From CBDCYS01 sp965226245 (GTDB lineage: Bacteria > Acidobacteriota > Terriglobia > Bryobacterales > UBA6623), in assembly GCA_965226245.1 (NCBI GenBank), contig CBDDCL010000015.1:5022001-5086000 (forward strand): 64,000 nt of DNA, in the 5' to 3' direction. This document shows, piece by piece, positions 41,736 through 50,963 of this stretch. Positions within the stretch are counted from its first letter, which is position 1. The number at the start of each line of letters is the position of its first letter. Made by a program: the position numbers and the translations under genes. Below the pieces are notes generated by a model. It was not told the DNA's origin, searched no databases, and saw only the letters and a program-made list of their open reading frames with translations.

Positions 41736-41801
41736 GCTTGAATTATATCCGCCGGTGAATTATATCTGCTGGCAGGCGTTTCCAGTTTTGTGGGGCTCCC
41801 G

Positions 41802-41914
41802 ACAACAGAGCCGCGGGCGCGAGCCCGCGGTCAAGGCCGCGAACGACCGGGCAATGCGGCGGTTCAAGGATGTCGCGGATCTCGACCGCACCCTCGCGGG
41901 CGCGGCTCTGTTGT
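41802..41914. repeat. REP-like hairpin C1
   Basis: The element starts ACAACAGAGCCGCGGGCGC and ends with GCGCGGCTCTGTTGT, giving a long inverted repeat with an inner GCGGGC/GCCCGC hairpin. It shares its core with elements A and B. It stands just upstream of RAYT copy 1. Confidence 0.8.
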
Positions 41915-41971
41915 CACTTGTGGTAGCCTGCCCCTATTCCATCCCCTCAACAGGAGCGACCGGGCGGCCGG

Positions 41972-42476
41972 CCTCTCGCTTACCTGATAACCTTCACCTG
42001 TTACGGTTCTCATTTGCACGGTGACCCCGACGGCTCGGTGGATCGGGATCACAACGTGTTCGGTTCACGCTTGCTCGAGGAAAGCAATACGCGCCAGCGC
42101 TACGAGCGGTGGAAGATGCTTGGGGATTCAACCCAGCTCAACCCGCCCGCCCGCACTCTCACTCGGCAAGCCATTGAGACCGCGTGCCGGCGTGAACAGT
42201 GGCGTCTGGCCGCGGGCTCATGTGCGCAGCAACCACGTTCATGTCGTCGTTTCAGCGGAACTGAAGCCGGAGAAGATCATGGGCACGCTGAAGAGCTGCG
42301 CCAGCCGGGCGCTGAATGATGCTTTCGGGAACCGCCGGAAGCGATGGAGCCGGCACGGCAGCACACGCTGGCTGTGGGAGCGCGAGCACGTGACAGCCGC
42401 CGTGGCTTACGTGCTCCAGCAGCAGGGGCGTCCGATGGAAGTGTACGTGGATGCTCAATGGGTCCAGCGAATCTAG
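41972..42476 (+). pseudogene. REP-associated tyrosine transposase (RAYT), copy 1, frameshifted
   Basis: The sequence reads P-L-A-Y-L-I-T-F-T-C-Y-G-S-H-L-H-G-D, then N-H-V-H-V-V-V (HUH metal site) and A-V-A-Y-V-L-Q-Q-Q-G with the catalytic Tyr, as in IS200-like Y1 transposases. One extra G near 42219, compared with copy 2, breaks the frame. No start codon is found before P-L-A-Y; a TAG lies upstream with no ATG, GTG or TTG between. Confidence 0.85.
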
Positions 42477-42489
42477 ACCAAGCGGCACA

Positions 42490-42603
42490 ACAACAGAGCC
42501 GCTGGCGCGAGCCCGCGGTCAAGGCCGCGAACGACCGGGCATTGCGGCGATTCCGAGGATGTCGCGGATCTCGACCGCACCCTTGCGGGCGCGGCTCTGT
42601 TGT
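42490..42603. repeat. REP-like hairpin C2
   Basis: The same element as C1 lies immediately after the RAYT copy 1 stop, with a few base changes. The sequence following it (to 42656) matches that following C1. Confidence 0.8.
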
Positions 42604-42657
42604 CACTTGTGGTAGCCTGCCCCTATTCCATCCCCTCAACAGGAGTGACCGGGCGGC

Positions 42658-42765
42658 TGGTTATGGGAGCGCGAGCATATGACAGCCGCTGTGGCTTACG
42701 TGCTCCACCAGCAGGGGCGTCCGATGGAAGTGTATGTGGATGCTCAATGGGTCCAACGAATCTAA
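42658..42765 (+). pseudogene. RAYT fragment (last 35 residues)
   Basis: Only the C-terminal part with W-L-W-E-R-E-H...A-Y-V-L-H-Q-Q-G is left, fused to the leader sequence that in the other copies precedes the 5' end. This points to an internal deletion between copies. Confidence 0.8.
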
Positions 42766-42766
42766 G

Positions 42767-42856
42767 CCCGCGGTCAAGGCCGCGAACGACCGGGCATTGC
42801 GGCGGTTCCGAGGATGTCGCGGATCTCGACCGCACCCTTGCGGGCGCGGCTCTGTC
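42767..42856. repeat. REP-like hairpin C3 (left end missing)
   Basis: It carries the central and right parts of the C element; the CAGAGCCGC left end is lost at the junction with the RAYT fragment. Confidence 0.75.
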
Positions 42857-42915
42857 GTCACTTGTGGTAGCCTGCCCCTATTCCATCCCCTCAACAGGAG
42901 CGACCGGGCGGCCGG

Positions 42916-43419
42916 CCTCTCGCTTACCTGATAACCTTCACCTGTTACGGTTCTCATTTGCACGGTGACCCCGACGGCTCGGTGGATCGGGATCACAACG
43001 TGTTCGGTTCACGCTTGCTCGAGGAAAGCAATACGCGCCAGCGCTAGGAGCGGTGGAAGATGCTTGGGGATTCAACCCAGCTCAACCCGCCCGCCCGCAC
43101 TCTCACTCGGCAAGCCATTGAGACCGCGTGCCGGCGTGAACAGTGGCGTCTGGCCGCGGCTCATGTGCGCAGCAACCACGTTCATGTCGTCGTCTCGGCG
43201 GAACTGAAGCCGGAGAAGATCATGGGCACGCTGAAGAGCTGCGCCAGCCGGGCGCTGAATGATGCTTTCGGGAACCGCCGGAAGCGATGGAGCCGGCACG
43301 GCAGCACACGCTGGCTGTGGGAGCCCGAGCATGTGACAGCCGCCGTGGCTTACGTGTTCCAGCAGCAGGGGTGCCCGATGGAAGTGTATGTGGATGCTCA
43401 ATGGGTCCAGCGAATCTAG
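42916..43419 (+). pseudogene. RAYT copy 2, one nonsense codon
   Basis: The 168-codon frame is intact except for TAG at 43045-43047, where copy 1 has TAC (Tyr). It keeps N-H-V-H-V-V-V and the A-Y-V-F catalytic Tyr region. Like copy 1 it lacks a start codon. The two copies carry different lesions, so both decayed after duplication or spread. Confidence 0.85.
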
Positions 43420-43430
43420 ACCAAGCGGCA

Positions 43431-43546
43431 CAACAACAGAGCCGCGGGCGCGAGCCCGCGGTCAAGGCCGCGAACGACCGGGCATTGCGGCGGTTCAAGG
43501 ATGTCGCGGATCTCGACCGCACCCTCGCGGGCGCGGCTCTGTTGGC
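43431..43546. repeat. REP-like hairpin C4
   Basis: This is a full element like C1, directly after RAYT copy 2. It closes the hairpin-RAYT-hairpin array. Confidence 0.8.
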
Positions 43547-43644
43547 GGGGCGCGCTTGCCTCTAGTTGAAAACCAACTCGGTGCGGCCGATAATCGTAGT
43601 CCGCCTTCAAATCAGACATCGTTTCGGAAAGTGAGGAAACCGCC

Positions 43645-44799
43645 TTGAAAATCACCGACCTCAAAGTCCTGCAGACCCAAGGAGGCCACGCCAACTGGGT
43701 CTTCGTCAAGCTCTACACCAACACCGGTTTGACGGGTGTGGGCGAGTGCAGCATGGAGCGGCATCGCCTGGAGACGGTTCAGGCTCTCGAGTCGATGAAG
43801 GACTTCCTGGTCGGCAAGGACCCGTTTCAAATCGAGCACATCTGGAATTCGCTTTACAAGCAGACCTTCTGGTTCGGCCAGCTCATCACGCTCTGCGCCC
43901 TCAGCGGCGTGGAACAAGCACTATGGGATATCAAGGGCAAAGAGCTCGGGGTTCCCGTCTATGAATTTCTGGGCGGTAAGCTGCGCGACAAGGTCCGCGC
44001 CTACGCCAACGCCTGGGCTTTTTCGAAATCAGTCATCGATCATCGGCCGGAAGACACCCCGGAACTCGTTGCCCGCAACGCCGAAAAGATGGTATCCAAA
44101 GGCTTCACGGCGATGAAATGGGACCCCTTCCGTTTTGGCGGTCAAGTGATCCCCAAAGAGGAGGAAAAGTACGCCATCGAGTGCGTCAAGACCGTGCGCG
44201 ATGCCGTCGGAGGAGACATCGACCTGCTGATCGAATGCCACGGACGCTTCAACATGTGGAGCGCGATCCGCATGGCCCGGAAGCTCGAGCCCTTCGACCC
44301 ATTCTTCTATGAGGAGCCGATTCCGCCCGACAATATCGATGCGATGGCGGAAGTTCAGCGCTCGATTAACTTGCCGATTGCGACCGGCGAACGGCTTTAT
44401 ACGCGCTGGGATTTCCGCGCTCTTTTTGAGAAGCACGCAGCCCGAATTATTCAGCCCGACGTCTGCCATGCCGGCGGTATTCTGGAGCTGAAGAAAATCG
44501 CGGCGATGGCGGAGACCTACTACATTTCCGTCCAGCCCCACAACTCCAACGGCCCCATCGCGACGCTCGCGAGTCTCCACTTGGATGCCTCGATTCCCAA
44601 CTTCATCATCCAGGAGTTCTTTTACCCCTACATCGAGCACTACAACGAGATCCTCACCGTGCCCATCGTCTGCGAAGGCGGCTACTTGAGGATTCCAACC
44701 GGTCCCGGCTTGGGCTCCGACATCAACGAGGAAGCCATCCTAAGACGTCCGCCCGTCGATCAGCCCCATGGGGCGAGCTGGATCGGATCGTACTGGTAG
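43645..44799 (+). CDS. Enolase-superfamily sugar acid dehydratase (mandelate racemase/MLE family)
   Basis: This 384-residue enzyme has the capping domain, then a barrel with metal ligands in L-L-I-E-C-H-G, Y-E-E-P-I-P-P-D and A-T-G-E-R. A His in Q-P-H-N-S-N-G-P serves as a catalytic base, as in D-galactonate dehydratase types. The Cys-His after the first ligand is close to the pattern E-C-H-G-R-F. It probably dehydrates an aldonic acid; the exact substrate cannot be fixed. TTG start with a GAGG nine bases upstream. Confidence 0.9.
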   Translation: MKITDLKVLQTQGGHANWVFVKLYTNTGLTGVGECSMERHRLETVQALESMKDFLVGKDPFQIEHIWNSLYKQTFWFGQLITLCALSGVEQALWDIKGKELGVPVYEFLGGKLRDKVRAYANAWAFSKSVIDHRPEDTPELVARNAEKMVSKGFTAMKWDPFRFGGQVIPKEEEKYAIECVKTVRDAVGGDIDLLIECHGRFNMWSAIRMARKLEPFDPFFYEEPIPPDNIDAMAEVQRSINLPIATGERLYTRWDFRALFEKHAARIIQPDVCHAGGILELKKIAAMAETYYISVQPHNSNGPIATLASLHLDASIPNFIIQEFFYPYIEHYNEILTVPIVCEGGYLRIPTGPGLGSDINEEAILRRPPVDQPHGASWIGSYW

Positions 44800-44930
44800 G
44801 TTGGGCGGCTGCGAGGACTGGCACTGGCGCGGGATCGATAGCGGGAGAACCGTACAAACCGGGGAATCGGTTGGTGCCGCGCCTGGTGACGTGCGCCACG
44901 CCGGCTCGGTCATGTTTCCGGGGCGACTGG

Positions 44931-45093
44931 CTACCCCTCCACCCAAACCGGGCTCGACCAAGCCTGATGCCGGTTCGCCTGCGTAACCCGAACGTAATAC
45001 CAATCCGCGCGCCCCTTCCTGCCACGGTCCGCGTGGCGGAATCGCGCCTGAAACAGGTCGGGCGTGACGAGGCGATGCACCAGAAACGCTTCA
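44931..45093 (-). pseudogene. 3' remnant of a DUF3604-like gene (after IS1380)
   Basis: Read leftward, the codons give E-A-F-L-V-H-R-L-V-T-P-D-L-F-Q-A ... D-W-Y-Y-V-R-V-T-Q-A-N ... A-W-S-S-P-V-W-V-E-G then TAG. The Y-Y-V-R-V-x-Q...A-W-S-S-P-I-W ending is that of DUF3604 proteins. It continues in frame from the fragment at 46729-46890 once the insertion sequence is removed. Confidence 0.75.
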
Positions 45094-46728
45094 ACCTAAA
45101 AACGGCAGTTGCTAGGGGGCATCGGTGACATACAAGGGGCCGCCGAGGACTCTGCCGTGGAGAAATTGGCGGAAAATCCAGCTCAGAATCAGTCGCCAGC
45201 GTTGGGCTCGGGTCAACTGCTCCGCAGTTGCTCGCACCCATTGCAGAAAGGCGCTCCCCCGCTGCAAAGCCGCCTTCATCTGCCGCGCCCTGGCGTGCAA
45301 GCTGGTAATCGTTACCGTGGCTTGGTGGCCGTGGCGCGTCCGCCGGGCAATGCCGTGCAGCAGCAGCGGACGCGTCGTGATCGCCTCGCCATGCTTGTCG
45401 GGGATCGCCAGCCGCGTAAACAGCGTCCACCAGTTGTACACCAACGCTCCGATGCGCGCCAGCACCTGACAACGCAGCAGGTCCTGGGTCGTGAATCCCG
45501 ACCAACTCCACTGGTTCTTCAATTCGTCAAAGTTGTTCTCCGCGTCCGCCCGGTCGCGATAGTGCTGTGCGATTGTCGCCACCTCCTCGTCGAGCGAACT
45601 CAGCAGCACCACGTACTCATAGAGCACACCCTGGTCGACGATTTCCGCCAACCCCAACGAGAGCTGTTGCGGCGCCGCCGGGTCGGGCTGAGTGAGGGCC
45701 AGATCGTTGCGAATCTGGCGCCGCAACACCACCAGCGGCCGGGACCGGCTCCAGCCTTCCAGCATCAACTCCGTGCGGATCGCTTGCCAGCCTTTGCCCG
45801 CCGACTCCCATTCCTCGCTGCGAAACAACCTCTCCAACAGTCCCTTCACGCCCCGGCTCTGCCGCAATTTGAACAAATAAGGAAGCTCGCGCTGTGCGGC
45901 GCCCAGCATCATCCGCTCCGTCCCCCAGCCGATATCTCCGCGCAGCAGCGCCGGACGCTGCCCGGGTTCCAAGCCGTCGATAAACTTCCACAACTGCGGC
46001 TGCGCATACGAGGACGCCGTCTGGTTGCCCGGCTGCATTTCCACTTCCAGCAGCAGCCGCAAGTTGGCCACGAAGTAAGTGTGGTAGACGTGCGAAGGAC
46101 ACCCCGGCTTGCCCGGGTTGTAACCGCGCTTGGCGCCCTGCTGGCACCCGTAGAGCGGCTTGACGCTGGAGTCGACGTCGAGGATCCAAGGTTCTTCCAG
46201 CAGCGCCTCGTAAGTTCGCTGCAGATGCTTGCGCAGCCAACTCCGGCAAGCCTTCTCGTCGGCCCCTTGAAACGCCCGCCGCGCCGAGTCTTCGCTGACG
46301 ACCTTGCTCATCCCCAGCAACTGCGGGTTGACCCCATCGCCGCGAATCGAGCTGATGTGCGCGTAGCGGCGATGTCCCGCCAGCAGGCTCAGCAGCAGGG
46401 CGCCCAACACGTCGCGCACCGCCGGCGCGTTGGGGCTGCGGTAGTCGAGCGGACAAGCGGCGACCCAGTCGTTGAACAACCCGGCGGTTTTAAGAAACTC
46501 GATGAAGTAGGGCATCTGCCCGTAGGCGGTCACCGCCGCGCCGGCGTCCCAGCGCAGATGCACCTTGCCGCCGTAGGTGTCCAGCGCCTGGCTGCCACGG
46601 CTCTGCTTTGCGATGGCATTTTGGGGCTCCCCCAGCGGGTGAAGCTGTATTGCGCCTCGTGATTTCGACATCACCCACAGTATCAACCACTTGCCCCCTG
46701 AGCCGCCAATTCAACCGCCGTTTTTAGG
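45094..46728 (-). mobile_element. IS1380-family insertion sequence
   Basis: Ends carry the inverted repeat CCTAAAAACGGCAGTTG / CCTAAAAACGGCGGTTG. TTCA flanks both sides (45090-45093 and 46729-46732), a 4-bp target duplication. One transposase gene fills the element. Confidence 0.9.
45112..46671 (-). CDS. IS1380-family transposase
   Basis: This ~519-residue transposase has the DDE pattern: W-I-L-D-V-D-S-S-V-K-P-L-Y-G (first Asp), L-R-G-D-I-G-W (second Asp) and the late Y-R-D-R-A-D-A-E-N-N-F-D-E-L-K-N-Q, the Y-(2)-R-(3)-E-N signature of IS1380/IS4-related enzymes. ATG 46671 is chosen; a TTG at 46686 adds five residues. The frame is intact, so the element may be active. Confidence 0.93.
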   Translation of the reverse strand: MSKSRGAIQLHPLGEPQNAIAKQSRGSQALDTYGGKVHLRWDAGAAVTAYGQMPYFIEFLKTAGLFNDWVAACPLDYRSPNAPAVRDVLGALLLSLLAGHRRYAHISSIRGDGVNPQLLGMSKVVSEDSARRAFQGADEKACRSWLRKHLQRTYEALLEEPWILDVDSSVKPLYGCQQGAKRGYNPGKPGCPSHVYHTYFVANLRLLLEVEMQPGNQTASSYAQPQLWKFIDGLEPGQRPALLRGDIGWGTERMMLGAAQRELPYLFKLRQSRGVKGLLERLFRSEEWESAGKGWQAIRTELMLEGWSRSRPLVVLRRQIRNDLALTQPDPAAPQQLSLGLAEIVDQGVLYEYVVLLSSLDEEVATIAQHYRDRADAENNFDELKNQWSWSGFTTQDLLRCQVLARIGALVYNWWTLFTRLAIPDKHGEAITTRPLLLHGIARRTRHGHQATVTITSLHARARQMKAALQRGSAFLQWVRATAEQLTRAQRWRLILSWIFRQFLHGRVLGGPLYVTDAP

Positions 46729-46890
46729 TTCACTAGTAAACGGGCCGGTGAATTCGATTTCGTTGTTCTCGGCCAGCTCGCCCAAGGTTTTGCTCAGGGT
46801 CATGGCGGCGGGCTTTTCCAGCTGCACTTCCAGCTTCTCCTCCGGCCCTCTGGCCAAGTACAGCAGGCTATAGCAGCCGCGGAGGTACAC
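46729..46890 (-). pseudogene. 5'-side remnant of a DUF3604-like gene (before IS1380)
   Basis: Leftward codons read L-Y-L-A-R-G-P-E-E-K-L-E-V-Q-L-E-K-P-A ... E-I-E-F-T-G-P-F-T-S-E, joining in frame to the fragment at 44931-45093. The rest of the gene's 5' end is missing: the next gene starts at 46950 on the other strand. So the gene was already truncated, or was cut by a deletion at about 46890. Confidence 0.7.
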
Positions 46891-46949
46891 TGACGGGGAC
46901 TGTGGTTTCGGCGACTCACCTAAACTAGATTGAAAAAGGAGCAGTGATC

Positions 46950-47759
46950 ATGATCCAGATTGGACGCCTATCGATTCGTCATGCGATTATCTTCCTGGCG
47001 TCGTTCTCGTTCGCGGCGACGCTTCCCGCGGCCGATATTCCGCCAACCGGGAAGCGCATTTGGCTATTCGACGGCAAGAGTCTGGAGCAATTCGACACGT
47101 TTGTCCGCGACAGGGGTTTCAACAATGACCCGGATGGGGTCTTTCGGGTTCATGACGGCATGGTTCACGTCTCGGGAACCCCATATGGGTATTTCATCAC
47201 CAAAAAGGACTACGGCGATTACTATTTGCGGGCGGAGTTCAAGTGGGGCGAAGCGACGCACGGACGCCGGAAGGGCCTAGCACGCGATAGCGGCGTTCTC
47301 TATCACGCGACGGGTGAGCGGAAGAGCGGAGAGAGCCCGGGCTCCATTTGGCCGAAATCGATCGAATTTCAGATCATGGAGGGTGGCACGGGTGATGTCA
47401 TCCTCCTCGGAGGGTCTGAGCTGACGGTCAAAGGCGAAAAGAAGGGCGGCGATCGCGGCATTCAAATCGATCGTTTCAACAAAACCCAGACGGGCCGCCG
47501 GGATGGCTGGCCGGCCGCCTACAGAGGGCCTGCCGGCTACCGTGATCCGAAAAACGAAGTCGAAAAGCCTCACGGAGAGTGGAACGTCCTCGAACTGGTC
47601 TCTGACGGAGATCACATCAGGTATTGGGTGAACGGAACCCTCGTCATGGAAGGAACCGATGCCAGCCTGACGAGGGGAAAGATTCTGTTTCAGTCCGAGG
47701 GGGCGGAGCTGTTTTATCGCCGCATCGAGTTGCGGCCGCTCGAAAAGAAACAGAGATAA
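46950..47759 (+). CDS. Secreted DUF1080 protein
   Basis: This ~269-residue protein has a signal peptide (F-A-A-T-L-P-A-A-D) and a single DUF1080 beta-sandwich: R-I-W-L-F-D-G-K-S-L-E-Q-F-D, D-S-G-V-L-Y-H, S-I-E-F-Q-I-M-E-G-G-T-G-D and W-N-V-L-E-L-V near the end. It is a more distant relative of the DUF1080 at 16288 and closer to the sugar-hydrolase subgroup with the E-F-Q-I-M-E-G run. ATG 46950 has a GGAG nine bases upstream, preferred over GTG 46944. Confidence 0.9.
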   Translation: MIQIGRLSIRHAIIFLASFSFAATLPAADIPPTGKRIWLFDGKSLEQFDTFVRDRGFNNDPDGVFRVHDGMVHVSGTPYGYFITKKDYGDYYLRAEFKWGEATHGRRKGLARDSGVLYHATGERKSGESPGSIWPKSIEFQIMEGGTGDVILLGGSELTVKGEKKGGDRGIQIDRFNKTQTGRRDGWPAAYRGPAGYRDPKNEVEKPHGEWNVLELVSDGDHIRYWVNGTLVMEGTDASLTRGKILFQSEGAELFYRRIELRPLEKKQR

Positions 47760-48054
47760 ACCTCGAAGCAGGTGAAAAGGAGGGTTCGGGGACTGACATC
47801 GATGATGGACACGAGTTTTAGGAGCGGCTAGATGCCGCCCGTTCTTGGCTCAGCTTGCTAGCCTGGATTCCCAGGGATTGATGGGCCTGCTAACACCATT
47901 AGTTCCAGGGCGAGACAACGACGGCTTATTTCAGTTTTTCCGCGCTCACAGATATTATCTATTCTGATGAACTGTTAAACTGATACCCACTACATCAGAT
48001 GACCGGCAGCGTTTGCAGGTCGAACCACCTCAGATGCCTGTAAGGAGTAAAGTC
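47760..48054. other. Intergenic region, no gene seen
   Basis: The region becomes AT-rich near 47930-48000, where the promoter of the next gene probably lies. No RNA gene or repeat was recognised. Confidence 0.4.
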
Positions 48055-49161
48055 ATGACCAATCGAAGCGCACTCGTGATCGTCCTCGCCGCTGCTGTGT
48101 TGGCGCCCGCCGCTCTCGCCCAGGATAGTCCAAAGACGTCCTGGGGTGATCCCGACTTGCGAGGCACCTGGGACCGCCGCTCAATCACGCCGTTCGAGCG
48201 GCCGGCGGAATTCAAGGACAAGGAGTTCCTCACGCCGGAAGAGGTAGCCGAGTTTGAGGAGCAGCGCCGGCAGCTCGACACCCGGCGTAATCTGGAGGAG
48301 CGCGCCCCCTTGGTCGGCGAGCGCCCCCTCGGAGACCATAGCCGGGTCGGCCCCTTGGTCCTGGGCCAGGCCGACCTCGACGTCGGCTACAACTGGATCT
48401 TCGTGGATCTCGGAGAGAAGATGACCGGCACGAGGAGGACGTCGCTCATCGTCGATCCACCGGACGGCCGCCTCCCCGCGTTGACCGAGGACGCGAAGCG
48501 CCGGAAGGACGAGCGCACTGTCCGTAGGGGCCGAGTGCCCGCGGGGCCGGAGGACCGCAGTCCAAGCGAGCGCTGCATCATCATGTCGGTCGGACCACCG
48601 ATGAACCCCGGCGCCTACAACAACTTCACCGAGATCTTCCAGACGAAAGACCACGTCGCGATCCTGGTCGAGATGATCAACGACCACCGCATCATCCCTC
48701 TCGACGGTCGTGACCATGTGTCGCAAGACATCCGCCTCTGGAAGGGGGATTCACGCGGTCACTGGGACGGGGATACGCTGGTCGTGAGGACCAAAAACTA
48801 CAGCGATCAGACGAGCTTCCGGGGCGCCGGCAAGAACATGATCCTCGAGGAGCGTTTCACCCGAACCAGCGCCGGCACGCTGCTCTACGAGTACACGGTG
48901 AACGATCCGGAGTCGTTCGAGAAACCGTGGTCGGTGGCTTACGAGATGAAGTTGAGCGAGGAGCCCCTGCTTGAGTTCGGCTGTCACGAGGGCAACCGCC
49001 CCATGACGCTGGCGCTCCGCGGCGCCCGGGTTCGGGAGCAGACCGGCGCGGCGTCGGACGACTGGCTCGGGGCTGGCTCGGGCGGAGCGAAGGCGGTCAG
49101 GGCCGCGGAAAAGCGGCTAAAAGAACGGCGGGAGAAGGAGAAGGCGCGGAACGAGCAGTGA
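48055..49161 (+). CDS. Secreted hypothetical protein
   Basis: This 368-residue protein starts with a signal peptide (A-A-A-V-L-A-P-A-A-L-A-Q). It then has the pattern G-D-P-D-L-R-G-T-W-D and repeats of W-x-G-D-S-R-G-H-W-D-G-D-T-L-V-V-R-T, typical of a large uncharacterised family found in Acidobacteria and other soil or marine bacteria. The C-terminus is a Lys/Glu/Arg coiled coil. AAGGAG precedes ATG 48055. No catalytic residues are known. Confidence 0.8.
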   Translation: MTNRSALVIVLAAAVLAPAALAQDSPKTSWGDPDLRGTWDRRSITPFERPAEFKDKEFLTPEEVAEFEEQRRQLDTRRNLEERAPLVGERPLGDHSRVGPLVLGQADLDVGYNWIFVDLGEKMTGTRRTSLIVDPPDGRLPALTEDAKRRKDERTVRRGRVPAGPEDRSPSERCIIMSVGPPMNPGAYNNFTEIFQTKDHVAILVEMINDHRIIPLDGRDHVSQDIRLWKGDSRGHWDGDTLVVRTKNYSDQTSFRGAGKNMILEERFTRTSAGTLLYEYTVNDPESFEKPWSVAYEMKLSEEPLLEFGCHEGNRPMTLALRGARVREQTGAASDDWLGAGSGGAKAVRAAEKRLKERREKEKARNEQ

Positions 49162-49164
49162 AGC

Positions 49165-49350
49165 TCAGCGGCGCATCGGCTCTCTGGGGTCGGCTCCATC
49201 GGGCGGCGCCCCCGTTCCAGAAGATCCCATGAACAGCTTGCGCCCGTCGGAAAAAGTGATGTCGCGCCCGCTGCCCTTGCAGCTCGGGTCGCACAGCCGG
49301 TCCGTGGAAGTGCGTAGATGCGGTCGCTCTGCGCCTTGTCGAGAAACAAG
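49165..49350 (-). pseudogene. C-terminal gene remnant
   Basis: Leftward codons give D-P-S-C-K-G-S-G-R-D-I-T-F-S-D-G-R-K-L-F-M-G-S-S-G-T-G and then a TGA at 49165-49167; the frame upstream is shifted (F-L-D-K-A-Q-S-D-R-I-Y). It looks like the end of a secreted acidobacterial protein but is not recognised further. It begins 4 bp after the previous gene, in convergent orientation. Confidence 0.35.
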
Positions 49351-49958
49351 AGTTACCCAGGGACGCTGTCAAGCGCCAACCTCCGCCCAGAATCGCTCCT
49401 GTTTGTGCGGCTGGTTCGTCGGTACTATGGCGTAGTCAGACTCCTTTGCAACGTACACGTCCGCATTACGGCTTAGCGCCTTCTCGGACCGGTCTCGATC
49501 AGATCGGGACGTTGCAGAGGTCTCCCGGTTCTCGCGCATGGCGTTTCTCGGCGTGCTCAGGTTCCTCGACTACGCAGGGCCGGGTGGCCACTCGCGATCT
49601 AACGCAGACACCCGTGTTGCCTTCCCCCTCACCAAACGAGGTCAGCACCCTGATCCAGCGCTTTTTCGAAGCTCAATAGCCCGGCCCACCGACACCCCTA
49701 TCTACGCTTCAACTGACGCCTCGCGATGCCCGCCGCAAGACTCGGGGCCAAGATGGATTCGCTTTCTCCTTTCTTGTAGGACTCTTTCATTCCTGACAAC
49801 ATGCCAGTTTATCCCGGCGCTCTTGGTGGGAGCGAGAAGCCAAGGCATCAGCAGCGTTATCGCATTCCAGTGTCTGTCATGTCGCCCGGGTTAGTCATCT
49901 GTGGCATCATAGTGAGACGAGTCCGGTCACTGGCCGGGTCCTGAGCAGGGAGAGACAC
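49351..49958. other. Long non-coding or decayed stretch
   Basis: Several short frames are open but none has a ribosome binding site or recognisable product. No strong palindrome or tRNA fold was found. A CGCATTCC/GGAATGCG-type pairing near 49860 is weak. Confidence 0.4.
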
Positions 49959-50963
49959 ATGCAGAGGAAGTTGCTCGTACTCCTGGCGTTCGTTGGATTC
50001 GTCGTCGGGTTCGGTTGCGCGGATACGACGCCACCCGCGGACGGCGCTGACGATCCGCCAGTTACCGGCGCCTCCGCGGCGGACCCGAGGGCGAGTTTTG
50101 TGGGCAATTGGGAGCTTGTCAGAGTCGAGCGCGTCGGTGCTGACGGCGAGTTCCTGCCACCGCCCGAGCCCCCATCGTTCGGCAGCGAGGGCGCGGTTGG
50201 CTACATCATGTACGACTCGGCTGGCTACATGGGGGTCGTCATCATGCAAGCGGGCCGTCAACCCTATGCCGGCGACGGGCCGACACCCGGCGAGGCCGTC
50301 GCCGCGTTGCGAAGCTACACCTCGTATTTTGGGACCTTCACGGTGAACGAGGCGGAGGGGTATGTCACCCACCATCTGCAAGGGAACGTGCGGCCCCCGG
50401 CTGCTGCCAACGACAACAAGCGCTTCTACGAGTTTTCGGGCAACCAACTCATCCTGAAACCGCCCGCCGGGGACTCAGGCGTGCAATTGCGTATCGTGTG
50501 GGAACGGGTCCCGGAGCTGCCGGATTCAGATCTCACGCTAACGCATCGTCGCCTCTTCGGCTTCTACAGAATCGCCAGCGTCGAGCAGCGGACGCTCGAT
50601 GGCGAGGCGCTGCCGGTCAAGCAATTTGATGCCGGCTTCATCATCTATATGCCTTCGGGGCACATGGCGGTGCATCTGATGCGGCCGAACCGACCCGTGT
50701 ACACGGGCGCGCCGACCCCGGAGGAAGCGCTTGGTGCGATGAGGACGTACGTCAGCTATTTTGGGCCGTTCTCCGTCCACGAGGATGAGGGCTACTTGGT
50801 GCACCACCGCGTCGGCGCCACCAATCCCGGCTCGGTCGGGACCGACGCACAGCGTTTCTATGAGCTGAATGACACTACGTTGACGCTCAGGCCGCCCGTG
50901 AACACTGTCGATGTCCGCGAGGTGCAGCGGACCATCAGGTGGGAACGCATCAGCAACGAGTAG
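49959..50963 (+). CDS. Lipoprotein with two lipocalin-like domains
   Basis: This 334-residue protein has a lipoprotein-type signal (F-V-V-G-F-G-C-A-D). It then has two copies of a ~140-residue lipocalin-like unit (PF13924 type). Both contain G-Y-I-M-Y/I-I-Y-M...M-G-V/M-A-V...R-P-Y/V-Y, then P-T-P-x-E-A...A-M/L-R-x-Y-x-S-Y-F-G-x-F-x-V-x-E-x-E-G-Y-x-x-H-H. An internal duplication made the gene. Its ligand is unknown. Confidence 0.85.
   Translation: MQRKLLVLLAFVGFVVGFGCADTTPPADGADDPPVTGASAADPRASFVGNWELVRVERVGADGEFLPPPEPPSFGSEGAVGYIMYDSAGYMGVVIMQAGRQPYAGDGPTPGEAVAALRSYTSYFGTFTVNEAEGYVTHHLQGNVRPPAAANDNKRFYEFSGNQLILKPPAGDSGVQLRIVWERVPELPDSDLTLTHRRLFGFYRIASVEQRTLDGEALPVKQFDAGFIIYMPSGHMAVHLMRPNRPVYTGAPTPEEALGAMRTYVSYFGPFSVHEDEGYLVHHRVGATNPGSVGTDAQRFYELNDTTLTLRPPVNTVDVREVQRTIRWERISNE

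Noticed and set aside
44723..45511. 262-codon leftward frame across the IS1380 boundary
   Set aside because: It joins unrelated DNA across the element end; the true remnant is in another frame.
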